Shown here one piece after another: positions 8,541-16,234 of a stretch of 32,185 nucleotides of DNA (its first letter is position 1; the number at the start of each line of letters is the position of its first letter). The translations under genes were made by a program, and so were the position numbers. Origin of the DNA: an uncultured Clostridia bacterium (lineage in GTDB: Bacteria; Bacillota; Clostridia; TANB77; CAG-508). The stretch lies in contig CAQUBD010000019.1 in NCBI GenBank assembly GCA_948891265.1, forward strand, positions 1-32,185, written 5' to 3'. A model generated the notes under the pieces. That model saw only the letters and a list, made by a program, of their open reading frames with translations, made no database searches and had not been told where the DNA came from.

Positions 8541-8963
8541 TTATCTGTTCATTATTTCCAATATTCCTTTTTGTATATTTCCTAGATACCTAGTTTCGAA
8601 TATTGCTATTATAACAATTACTATTATCAATATTATTAAGCTTTTTATTAATTGTTTTTTCTCTATCTCATCATTTTTTATTTGATCTAATTTTTTAAAT
8701 ATATATGGCAATATCATATATCCATTTACAATTGTAAATATTATTCCAAATACATTACGTATTACTTTCATAACAGTTTTATCTTCATAATAAATTCCTA
8801 TTTTAGATATATTAAAAATTACAAATGTTATTAAGTATACAATTATTATCCCAACAATAATACAAATAGTTTTTTCTTTCTTTTCTATGCTTCCTAAACT
8901 ATGCCATGTCCAACCAATTAAAACTAAAAATAAAATTATTATTATTATAAAAATTACAGGCAT
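8541..8963 (-). CDS. Small membrane protein of unknown function
   Basis: I do not recognise a family. The 140-residue product is highly hydrophobic with about four predicted membrane helices: roughly residues 2-22, 33-52, 68-88 and 106-126. A charged loop (KKLDQIKNDEIEKK) lies before the last helix. It has an AAGGAG ribosome binding site and starts 12 bases after mutL ends, so it is probably cotranscribed with mutL and miaA. Nothing in the sequence indicates a catalytic role. Confidence 0.7.
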   Translation of the reverse strand: MPVIFIIIIILFLVLIGWTWHSLGSIEKKEKTICIIVGIIIVYLITFVIFNISKIGIYYEDKTVMKVIRNVFGIIFTIVNGYMILPYIFKKLDQIKNDEIEKKQLIKSLIILIIVIVIIAIFETRYLGNIQKGILEIMNR

Positions 8964-8974
8964 AACTTTCTCCT

Positions 8975-11275
8975 TTATTTCCTTGCAAATTTTCTTTCTA
9001 TATCATACTTAGACATTTTTATAGCAGTTGGTCTTCCATGTGGACATGTAAACGGATTTGGTAATTCAAATAGTTTGTCCATAAGACTTTCTACCTCTTC
9101 TTTTGTTAATACCATATTAGCTTTAACGGCTGCTTTACATGCTACTGTTGCTATAAATTTTTCTTCTTTTTCTTGTTTTGCTGTTCTTGCAACAGTATCT
9201 ATTTCATCTAATGTCTCTAAAAATAATTCTTTGTTGTCTATATCTATACATACTGTTGGTACTCCATTTAATTTTATTGTATTCTCTCCAAATTCTTCTA
9301 AAGTAAATCCTGCTTTTTCAAACATGTCCATATTTTCTTTTGCTATTAGCATTTCCTTATGGGATAATGTTATTACATCTGGCAATAATAGCATTTGAGA
9401 GTCTTTGTTTTCTTCACTATAATAATTTTTCTTAACTTTTTCATACATTATTCTTTCATGCGCTGCATGCTGATCTAATATATACATTTCTTTTTCCATT
9501 TCAATTATTATATATGTATTAAATACTATTCCTATAAATTTGTATGTTGGTTTATTATATTCTTCATTTTCTTCAAATAATGATATGCTATTTTTTGCTA
9601 AGTCTATTGCTTTAATTTGATTATCTTCTTTATTATCTGAAATTGCATTCGTTATTACCTTTGTGCCAAATAATTTTTCATACATTTCATTAAAATCTAC
9701 TTTAGTTGTTTCATCATATTGCATATTTTCTAATTGTTCTATCTGTTCTTTTACTTCTTCTAATTTTTCTTCTGGTGTTGATGTTTTCTCTAGATTATTA
9801 CTTTGCTCTTCTATTTGTTCAGTATTGTTAATTTGTGATTGTTGTTCTTCTTTAGGTTCTTGTTTATCATCTTGTTCTTCTAATTTGATTTCATCTACTA
9901 TTTCATCACTATTTTTATGTTCATTATCTTCTTTTTCTTCCTGTCTTTCTTCTGGGTTTTCCACAGTTTTTTCTCCGATTGTGGCTTTTTCATCAATTTT
10001 TATTTTTTCTTCTTCTTTTTGCATTTCAATATAACTTGAATTTAGTTTTATATTTGGATCTTCTTTAACTTGTTTCTCTAAGTCTTGTTTCATCTTTTTT
10101 AATTGTTCTAAAACATCTGCTGTATTTATTGGTCCTCCTTGCCCTACATTTATAACATTTGTTTTTATTTTGCTTTCTTCATCATTATACTTTTCAATCT
10201 TTTCAGTTTCATTTTTTCTAAAATCGAATAATCCTTTTGGTTTATCTTCATTTACTTCTTCTTGCTTTTCAGTATTTGCAACTAATTCGTTTTTTAATAA
10301 TGTATCTTTTATTGCGTGATATATTGATTGAAAAATTTTATTTTCTTCTTCAAATCTTACTTCTAATTTTGCAGGGTGAACATTTACATCAACTTTTGAT
10401 GGATTCATATTTATATTTAATATTACAAATCCAAATTTACCAATTGGAATTAATCCTTTAAAAGCTTGTTCTGTTGCTGCTGTTAGAGTTTTATCTTTTA
10501 TATATCTTTTATTTACAAAGAATAATTGATTAGATCTATTTGACCTTGCAATTTCTGGTTTTCCAATAACTCCAGTAACTTGTATATCTTCATAAGAATA
10601 TTCTACTGGCAAAATACCATTTGCAACGTCTTTTCCATATATACTATAAATTACACTTTTTATATCTCCATTACCATTTGTTTGTATTACTGTTTTTCCT
10701 GTATTTATTAATTTAATCGCTATATTAGGATTTACTAAAGCTATTCTTGTAATTACATCTTCCACATATCCTGATTCTGTATAATCTTTTTTTAAAAATT
10801 TATATCTTACAGGTGTATTGAAAAATAAATTTCTAACTGTAATTGACGTCCCGGTTTGGCATCCTACTTCTTGTTTATCTAGTACATTTCCTGCTTCTAC
10901 TATAATTTTATATCCTGTATCTTGACTTTCTGTTTTTGATATCATTTCTACATTTGCTATTGCTGCAACACTTGCTAATGCCTCTCCTCTAAATCCCATT
11001 GATGTTACTAAATTCAAATCATCTGCACTTCTTATTTTACTTGTTGCATGCCTCTCAAACGCAATCTCTAAGTCATCTGCAGCTATTCCTTTTCCATTAT
11101 CAGTTACTTTTATAAATGATATTCCTCCGTTTTTTATCTCAACTGTTATATTATTAGCTCCTGCATCTATTGAATTTTCTACCATTTCTTTTATTACTGA
11201 AGCTGGTCTTTCTATAACTTCTCCAGCTGCTATTTTATTTATTGTTAAATCATCTAGTAAAACTATGTTTCCCAT
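8975..11275 (-). CDS. mutL: DNA mismatch repair protein MutL
   Basis: This 766-residue MutL couples mismatch recognition to strand incision. The GHKL ATPase motifs are at the N terminus: IAAGEVIERPASVIKEMVENSIDAGA, DNGKGI and ATSKI with GFRGEAL. The C-terminal endonuclease site is intact, with DQHAAHERIMYE at about residues 601-612, ACKAAVKAN near 712 and CPHGRPT near 744, as in species lacking MutH. A long acidic linker (about 340-560, rich in Glu, Lys and Gln) makes it longer than usual. The ribosome binding site is GGAGG. mutS is not in the window. Confidence 0.97.
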   Translation of the reverse strand: MGNIVLLDDLTINKIAAGEVIERPASVIKEMVENSIDAGANNITVEIKNGGISFIKVTDNGKGIAADDLEIAFERHATSKIRSADDLNLVTSMGFRGEALASVAAIANVEMISKTESQDTGYKIIVEAGNVLDKQEVGCQTGTSITVRNLFFNTPVRYKFLKKDYTESGYVEDVITRIALVNPNIAIKLINTGKTVIQTNGNGDIKSVIYSIYGKDVANGILPVEYSYEDIQVTGVIGKPEIARSNRSNQLFFVNKRYIKDKTLTAATEQAFKGLIPIGKFGFVILNINMNPSKVDVNVHPAKLEVRFEEENKIFQSIYHAIKDTLLKNELVANTEKQEEVNEDKPKGLFDFRKNETEKIEKYNDEESKIKTNVINVGQGGPINTADVLEQLKKMKQDLEKQVKEDPNIKLNSSYIEMQKEEEKIKIDEKATIGEKTVENPEERQEEKEDNEHKNSDEIVDEIKLEEQDDKQEPKEEQQSQINNTEQIEEQSNNLEKTSTPEEKLEEVKEQIEQLENMQYDETTKVDFNEMYEKLFGTKVITNAISDNKEDNQIKAIDLAKNSISLFEENEEYNKPTYKFIGIVFNTYIIIEMEKEMYILDQHAAHERIMYEKVKKNYYSEENKDSQMLLLPDVITLSHKEMLIAKENMDMFEKAGFTLEEFGENTIKLNGVPTVCIDIDNKELFLETLDEIDTVARTAKQEKEEKFIATVACKAAVKANMVLTKEEVESLMDKLFELPNPFTCPHGRPTAIKMSKYDIERKFARK

Positions 11276-11315
11276 CTATTTATCCTCCAAATTTATCGTT
11301 TTATTATTTGATGCT

Positions 11316-11345
11316 ATTATATCATTATTGTTTTTATTTTGTATA
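11316..11345 (-). promoter_or_regulatory. Putative promoter for mutL
   Basis: On the minus strand a perfect TATAAT (11321-11316) lies about 40 bases before the mutL ATG. It has a TATACA-like -35 about 18 bases upstream. The -10 box is convincing and the -35 is weak. It would drive the mutL, membrane protein and miaA unit. Confidence 0.45.
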
Positions 11346-11365
11346 GTATTTTTAATAAAAAATAA

Positions 11366-11402
11366 ATAGAACTCTTATCTAAGAGCTCTATTTATTTTTG
11401 TA
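11366..11402 (-). terminator. Terminator after prepilin gene A
   Basis: The minus strand reads AATAGAGCTCTTA, a short loop, then TAAGAGTTCTATT followed by TATTTTTT. It lies about 10 bases after the stop of the prepilin-like gene at 11413. Confidence 0.75.
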
Positions 11403-11412
11403 TTTAATTTAA

Positions 11413-12582
11413 CTACTTTTCTAATATATATGGTTCTTCTTTTGTCCCTTTACCATCAATAATTTTTGCATTATCTGATATTAAAAAAATTGGACGAATT
11501 TTTCCATGTAAATTAACACTTGCAAATTTATCAGGAGCTTCATCATATACATGACAGTTTCCTGAATAAGAAATTTCATATCCTACATCATTATCAGAAG
11601 GCAGTACAGCTCTACTACCAAATCCTATAACACCAGAATACCAATCAACTAAAACTCTTGACGCAAGTCTAGTATTATCTCCTGTTAAATTAATTCCTAA
11701 TTTATAAACTTGACTAACATCTTTTTCATATTTAAAATCACCTACTTTAAATAATCCATTATATTCTCGTGATTCCATAAATGTATGTGTAGTACCACTA
11801 GAGTACATTCCTACAGTATCCTGCTCATCAAAAACAGGACTACATCCCATTGCTCTTGCTTTTTCTGCAATACCTTTATTATCCATATATTTCTTAGCTC
11901 TATTATTCAATGTTTCTACAATTTTATTGTATGATACGGCTGATATTCTAAAACTATCATCTATTGTATCAGGCCCTGTATAATTAAAATCTGCTGCTGA
12001 TACATCCTTGTCTCCTGATCCTAAATTTCCAGAGTCTATATTATTGTCTGTAATTATCTGAAGTCCATATTCTGAATTTGCATCATATAATACTCTACAT
12101 AGCCTTCCATTATAACTTACATATGGGCTTTTAACTGCTGATTCTTCTGCATCTGGATTTATTATTAATACATCTTTTGCTAATTTATATACCTTTTTTA
12201 TTTCATCTGATAAATTTCCATTATAAATATCTGATATTTTTATTTTATATCCGCCATATTCATTTGCTGCTTCTAGTTGCAAATTAAATATTTCATCTGT
12301 AATTGCTTCAGGAACATTTATAAAATATTTATCTAATATTTCTTTTAATTCTTCTTTTGTTATATTCCCTTCACTATCTGATTGAATTTCAAATATATCC
12401 ATTTTCACTTTCTCTATTAATTCTGATATCTGTGACTTTTCTTTTGCTAATTTCGCCTTTTCTAATAATCCGTTACCAATTAATTGTGATATTGTTATTC
12501 CTGCTAATATTAATAGAATTATTATGGTTATTACTAACGAAATTAATGTTATTCCTTTTTCTTTTATATGTACTTTTCCCAT
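11413..12582 (-). CDS. Prepilin-like secreted protein A
   Basis: The 389-residue protein starts with a type IV prepilin signal. A short basic leader (MGKVHIKEKG) is followed by ITLISLVITIIILLILAGI, the hydrophobic pilin helix expected to be cut after Gly by a prepilin peptidase. After a coiled segment (about 35-60), the rest is an extracellular, Gly/Asp/Tyr-rich domain that I cannot assign to a family. The ATG has GAGGAG about 13 bases upstream. A leader of nearly 300 bases precedes the gene, with a promoter at 12884-12912. No other pilus assembly genes are in the window, so the machinery must be elsewhere. Confidence 0.75.
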   Translation of the reverse strand: MGKVHIKEKGITLISLVITIIILLILAGITISQLIGNGLLEKAKLAKEKSQISELIEKVKMDIFEIQSDSEGNITKEELKEILDKYFINVPEAITDEIFNLQLEAANEYGGYKIKISDIYNGNLSDEIKKVYKLAKDVLIINPDAEESAVKSPYVSYNGRLCRVLYDANSEYGLQIITDNNIDSGNLGSGDKDVSAADFNYTGPDTIDDSFRISAVSYNKIVETLNNRAKKYMDNKGIAEKARAMGCSPVFDEQDTVGMYSSGTTHTFMESREYNGLFKVGDFKYEKDVSQVYKLGINLTGDNTRLASRVLVDWYSGVIGFGSRAVLPSDNDVGYEISYSGNCHVYDEAPDKFASVNLHGKIRPIFLISDNAKIIDGKGTKEEPYILEK

Positions 12583-12751
12583 CTATACACTCTCTCCTCT
12601 TATGTATATTTTTTCCATTTATTTTTTTATCATACTTATATAATTTATTTTATGCATTTATTATATCTATAAATAAGTCACTTGTAAATAGCTCGTTTGT
12701 TTTAAATTTAATCTTTATCATTTTATCTAAAATAAAATATTATAAAATCTT

Positions 12752-12815
12752 AATAAATTTTATGGAAAATGTTCGCGAAGCAACGATTAAGTGAAAGGGC
12801 GCCATAAAATTTATT
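12752..12815 (-). ncRNA. Structured leader RNA element (unidentified), copy A
   Basis: Perfect 14-base arms (AATAAATTTTATGG and its complement) enclose a 36-base loop holding a small GC hairpin (GTTGCTTCGCGAAC on the minus strand). The element lies inside the 5' untranslated leader of prepilin gene A. The same element, with matching loop length, is in copy B. It matches no riboswitch class I know. Confidence 0.55.
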
Positions 12816-12883
12816 TAGACTTTCTTTGAAATTTAGCTTGAAAGAGCATTCTTTAAAAATTTGATAATATTTTATTTTTAATT

Positions 12884-12912
12884 ATTATATATCTCAATAT
12901 CTAAAAACACAA
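12884..12912 (-). promoter_or_regulatory. Promoter of prepilin gene A
   Basis: The minus strand carries TTGTGT (12912-12907) and TATAAT (12889-12884) with a 17-base spacer. It is conserved exactly in the second copy of the module. It starts a transcript with a leader of about 290 bases. Confidence 0.75.
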
Positions 12913-12913
12913 T

Positions 12914-12944
12914 AAAAGTGACTACTTTTAGTAATCACTTTTTT
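12914..12944 (-). terminator. Terminator after the Rpn-type gene
   Basis: AAAGTGATTACT, a short A loop and AGTAGTCACTTTT form a strong hairpin on the minus strand. It lies about 40 bases past the Rpn stop. Its T tract runs into the -35 region of the next promoter. Confidence 0.75.
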
Positions 12945-12980
12945 ACATAAATCTCCTATATTTAAACTTACTATACTTTT

Positions 12981-13874
12981 TTAAAGTATATCTTTCGCTA
13001 TTTTCTTAATATCTTTTTCATTCATTCCGGAAACTGTTGCAATTGTATTTATTGAAAGCTTTTCTTTTAGCATATTCCTAATAATCTCCATTTTTTCTTC
13101 AGTTCTACCCTCTGTCCTGCCTTCTCTTCTTCCTTCTATCCTGCCCTCTTGTTTACCTAACCTTCTTTCTCTTTTCTTTTCTGCTATTAAGGTATCTATT
13201 ACAGCTAGCATATTTCCATCCCCTTTCCTTAAATTTTTAATAACTTCTTCTATGCTTTCTCTTTTCATTGTCTTTCCCAATATTATTGTTGTCATCATTT
13301 CTAACAATTCTCGCTCTTCTTTATTTTTTACTTTTGCATATATTTCTCTTAATATCTTTTTTAATTCATCCGAGTCCTTTGTCTTCTCTAGTAGCATCGC
13401 CTTCGTTATAAAGGTCTTTCCTTTTAATAATTCTTCATTTGTATATTCATTTACATCTACCACATTATATCTATCTATTTCTTGATTATATCCTAATAAC
13501 TTTGTTTGTATTTCTGATACTCTTTTTGATGCATCCCATTTTTTATTTCCCGTGTATAATACTATTGGTATTACTGCTGGTAGCTCTATCTTTTGGTTAT
13601 TTATCTTCTTTCCTCTTATCGCACTTCTTATTATTTCAAGTGAATACTCATACATTCTTAATGACATTTTGTAATCTATTTTCGTTTGATGTTCTATTAA
13701 GAAAAATATTTCTTTATCTTTTAATTTATATACAATATCACATTCTCTATTTTTTAATGCTCTTGTTATATAACTACTATTATATTTTTCAATTTCATTT
13801 GAATATACTTCTTTTTTTAGAACTTTATTTATTATTTCTGCTGCACATTCTTTATTATCTAATATCATCCTCAT
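12981..13874 (-). CDS. Rpn family PD-(D/E)XK nuclease/putative transposase
   Basis: The annotated part (297 residues from ATG 13874) matches the Rpn/YhgA-like family of RecB-type nucleases. It has RMILDNKE, then the nuclease core CDIVYKLKDKEIFFLIEHQTK (Asp and Glu-His-Gln), YEYSLEIIR and AVIPIVLYTG. The C-terminal region has a GR(T/R)EGR repeat and a small helical end (MNEKDIKKIAKDIL), as is common for these mobile or variable genes. The frame stays open for 93 more codons upstream (to 14153), reading LDIVNNEHDK just before the first Met. That extension fits the family, but it contains no ATG, GTG or TTG. An ATT (14120-14118) or the adjacent ATA beside GGAAGGTGG are possible starts. The true start is unresolved. 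Confidence 0.75.
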   Translation of the reverse strand: MRMILDNKECAAEIINKVLKKEVYSNEIEKYNSSYITRALKNRECDIVYKLKDKEIFFLIEHQTKIDYKMSLRMYEYSLEIIRSAIRGKKINNQKIELPAVIPIVLYTGNKKWDASKRVSEIQTKLLGYNQEIDRYNVVDVNEYTNEELLKGKTFITKAMLLEKTKDSDELKKILREIYAKVKNKEERELLEMMTTIILGKTMKRESIEEVIKNLRKGDGNMLAVIDTLIAEKKRERRLGKQEGRIEGRREGRTEGRTEEKMEIIRNMLKEKLSINTIATVSGMNEKDIKKIAKDIL

Positions 13875-14365
13875 TATCTTATCATGTTCATTATTTACTA
13901 TATCTAGCTTTTCACTTTCATCTATGTACTCTTTACTTGTATTTATATATTTTTCACTTACATCATTTAATGTTAATAATTCATTTTCATTGTTCCTTTT
14001 AAGGGAATATATATAACTCTCTGGAATAAATATTGATATATTGCTTCTATTATATTTGTTTTTTATATTTTTGTCAATATTTATTTTGTAGTTAATATCA
14101 TTTTCTATTTTCCTTATAATACCACCTTCCTTTTCACTTTTTGTTTTTGTGTTTTAAATTTTTTGTTTTTTTGGATTTCTTAAATTTTTTAGATATAATC
14201 TTTTGATTTAATATTTGAAATTTGAATAAATTTTTGGATTATTAAAAGTTCTTTTATAATACAACAATAAATCGAATTTTGCAATAACTATTTGTATTTG
14301 TACAAATTTTTTCATCGCAAAATTCGACATTTCTGTTCTAAACTTAAAAATTTATATATTTATAA
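13875..14365. other. Gap upstream of the Rpn gene
   Basis: Positions 13875-14153 are an open, coding-like extension of the Rpn frame without a standard start codon. The rest is AT-rich and includes an inverted repeat with 11-base perfect arms, TCGAATTTTGC at 14272-14282 and its complement at 14317-14327. That repeat lies just beyond the stop of prepilin gene B and may help end its transcript. I see no other gene here. Confidence 0.6.
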
Positions 14366-15151
14366 TTAACTTACTCTCTTCCACATATAGACTGTTATAT
14401 ATGGTTGAATATTATTGTGAGGCTGTGATTCACCAGAATATAATACTCCTGTTCCTCCGCCTTGTATATCTCCACCTTCAGAATAAACATTAATAATCTC
14501 TGAATAATATGATTCACATCTTATCCCTGCAAGTCCTTTAAATCTACCAGAAGTAATATCTGTTGCACTAAAAGATCCTGGCACCCATACTCTACTTTGA
14601 TGAGTATGTTTCGGCATTTCTGATACACTCAATATATGATTATATTCTCCTCCTGTAGAATTAGCGGTAAAAGTTTTATCTATACTTCCATCATTTCCTG
14701 TTCCTACGCCTACTAAAGTTCTCCCTTGTCCATAAGTTTCCCATGTGCCTCCAAATAAGGTTGATGGGTCAGTATTACTAATACTTATATATACACACCC
14801 AATTGGATAAACTTTATCTAATAAAAATGTATTACTATGCAAATTTTTCATTTGTTCTTCTAAGCTGCTAATTCTTTCTAAAACCTTCTCATCTGACGTA
14901 CCATTATTACTTTCATTATTTTCACTAGTTATACTCTTAGAATCTATAAAATTACCATATTCATCTAGCATAGCTAATTCTTCCTCTTGTGCATTTTCAT
15001 AATCGCTTTTTGCCTTTTTAGCTTTATTTATTAATCCATCATTTCCTACTAATGCAGCTATACTTATCCCTGCTAATATCAAAAGTATTATTATTGTTAT
15101 CACTAATGTAATTATTGTTATTCCTTTTTCTTTTTTATGTATTTTTTCCAT
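14366..15151 (-). CDS. Prepilin-like protein B with phage baseplate-type C-terminal domain
   Basis: The 261-residue product starts like prepilin A: MEKIHKKEKG, then ITIITLVITIIILLILAGI. A short coiled segment (about 45-120) leads to a domain resembling the C-terminal part of phage baseplate/tail-fibre proteins (Gp10/collar type). The signs are VYPIGCVYISISNTDPSTLFGGTWE, GQGRTLVGVGTG, MPKHTHQS and the terminal HNNIQPYITVYMWKR. Earlier in-frame ATGs exist at 15187 and 15163. I chose 15151 because it gives the same short leader as prepilin A and lies about 12 bases after AGGAGG. The domain pairing suggests a secreted pseudopilin displaying a phage-derived adhesive fold, which is inference. Confidence 0.8.
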   Translation of the reverse strand: MEKIHKKEKGITIITLVITIIILLILAGISIAALVGNDGLINKAKKAKSDYENAQEEELAMLDEYGNFIDSKSITSENNESNNGTSDEKVLERISSLEEQMKNLHSNTFLLDKVYPIGCVYISISNTDPSTLFGGTWETYGQGRTLVGVGTGNDGSIDKTFTANSTGGEYNHILSVSEMPKHTHQSRVWVPGSFSATDITSGRFKGLAGIRCESYYSEIINVYSEGGDIQGGGTGVLYSGESQPHNNIQPYITVYMWKRVS

Positions 15152-15363
15152 CTCTATTTTCATTCCTCCTATGTATATTTTTTCCATTTATCTTTTTATC
15201 ATACTTATATAATTTATTATATCTATAAATAAGTCACTTGTAAATAGCTTGCTTGTTTTAAATTAATTTTTATCATTTATATTACTTCTCTTTATATTAT
15301 CTAAAATAAACTATTATAAAATTTGAAAAAACGCATTGAAAGTAAATTGAATTAGAAGATCTT

Positions 15364-15427
15364 AATAAATTTTATGGAAAATGTTCGCGAAGCAACACTT
15401 AAGTGAAAGGGCTCCATAAAATTTATT
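15364..15427 (-). ncRNA. Structured leader RNA element (unidentified), copy B
   Basis: It has the same 14-base arms and 36-base loop as copy A. The arms (15364-15377 and 15414-15427) are identical to copy A. Only a few loop positions differ, and the inner hairpin is unchanged. Confidence 0.55.
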
Positions 15428-15494
15428 TAGACTTTCTTTGGAATTTAGCTTGAATGAGCATTTTTGAAAATTTAATAATATTTTATTTTTAATT

Positions 15495-15523
15495 ATTATA
15501 TATCTGAATATCTAAAAACACAA
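15495..15523 (-). promoter_or_regulatory. Promoter of prepilin gene B
   Basis: TTGTGT (15523-15518), a 17-base spacer and TATAAT (15500-15495) lie on the minus strand. The promoter overlaps the end of the secF terminator. The leader to the ATG is about 340 bases. Confidence 0.75.
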
Positions 15524-15524
15524 T

Positions 15525-15553
15525 AAAAGTGACTACTTTTAGTAATCACTTTT
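15525..15553 (-). terminator. Terminator after secF
   Basis: It is the same hairpin as at 12914-12944 (AAAGTGATTACT, A loop, AGTAGTCACTTTT), placed about 10 bases after the secF stop. Confidence 0.8.
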
Positions 15554-15564
15554 TTACATAAAAT

Positions 15565-16221
15565 TTATTTCTTTTCTTTAGTATCTTCTATTTTCTCCAA
15601 GTCACCATCAAACTTAGTTGTACAAATATATGTTGATAACATATAAACTAGTAATATTGAAGGTATTGTAAATTTACCAATAGGCATTCTTGTAATTGAA
15701 ATTATACCTAGTAAGACTAACTGTGCTAATACAATTATACCAATTGATTGCGTCAATACTTCTAATACATTTAATTTATTATATCTAATTACTAGATATG
15801 CTAATATTATTACTGTACTAACTGTAAATGGAATAATATATGGTTTAACAATATCTCTTCCTCTAATATGTGATATTTCTTCTACTGTTATATTATCTGA
15901 TGATAATTCTGTTCCATATTTTTCATTTACTTTTGTTAATAGTTGTGCTTTTTGCTCTTCTGTTATTTCTGTAGACGTTATACTTATTGCATCTTTATAA
16001 ACTTCTATTGGTTGAATAATAACTTGTTGTTCTCCAAATATTTCTTTTGTTATTTCTTTTATATCTTTTTCTTCAAATTCTTTCCCTAAATGTATTTCCA
16101 TCTTTTTATTATTTTGATATTTTAATTCAAATGTTAATCCTTTTGTAAATACTATAATAGTACCTACTATAAGAATTATAGCTATTATAGCTACTAAAAT
16201 TTTTGTTTCTTTTTGTTTCAT
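15565..16221 (-). CDS. secF: Protein translocase subunit SecF (short form)
   Basis: The 218-residue protein has a first membrane helix (about residues 8-28), an extracytoplasmic domain, and a C-terminal set of helices, matching SecF. SecF assists SecYEG export using the proton gradient. It is shorter than the usual ~300 residues, with about five rather than six helices. An ATG at 16248 is in frame, but AGGGGG lies between it and the ATG at 16221, so the latter is chosen. It starts 13 bases after secD stops, indicating translational coupling. Assignment relies mainly on hydropathy, weak similarity and the secD neighbour. Confidence 0.8.
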   Translation of the reverse strand: MKQKETKILVAIIAIILIVGTIIVFTKGLTFELKYQNNKKMEIHLGKEFEEKDIKEITKEIFGEQQVIIQPIEVYKDAISITSTEITEEQKAQLLTKVNEKYGTELSSDNITVEEISHIRGRDIVKPYIIPFTVSTVIILAYLVIRYNKLNVLEVLTQSIGIIVLAQLVLLGIISITRMPIGKFTIPSILLVYMLSTYICTTKFDGDLEKIEDTKEKK

Positions 16222-16234
16222 AATTATATACCCC

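Larger units (their letters stand above)
12601..12950 (-). repeat. Terminator-promoter-leader module, copy A
   Basis: This gene-free stretch is a near copy of 15170-15561. In minus-strand order it holds a terminator hairpin for the Rpn gene, a TTGTGT-17-TATAAT promoter, and a leader of about 300 bases. The leader contains a 14-bp stem hairpin and ends at prepilin gene A. The two copies differ by scattered substitutions and an extra segment of about 50 bases in copy B. Confidence 0.85.
15170..15561 (-). repeat. Terminator-promoter-leader module, copy B
   Basis: This is the second copy of the module at 12601-12950. It fills the gap between secF and prepilin gene B. It includes an extra stretch at about 15290-15360 absent from copy A. 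No gene is seen inside. Confidence 0.85.

Noticed and set aside
13080..13180. Short GR-rich repeat as a CRISPR or tandem array
   Set aside because: It is the coding GR(T/R)EGR repeat near the C terminus of the Rpn-type protein, not an array with spacers.
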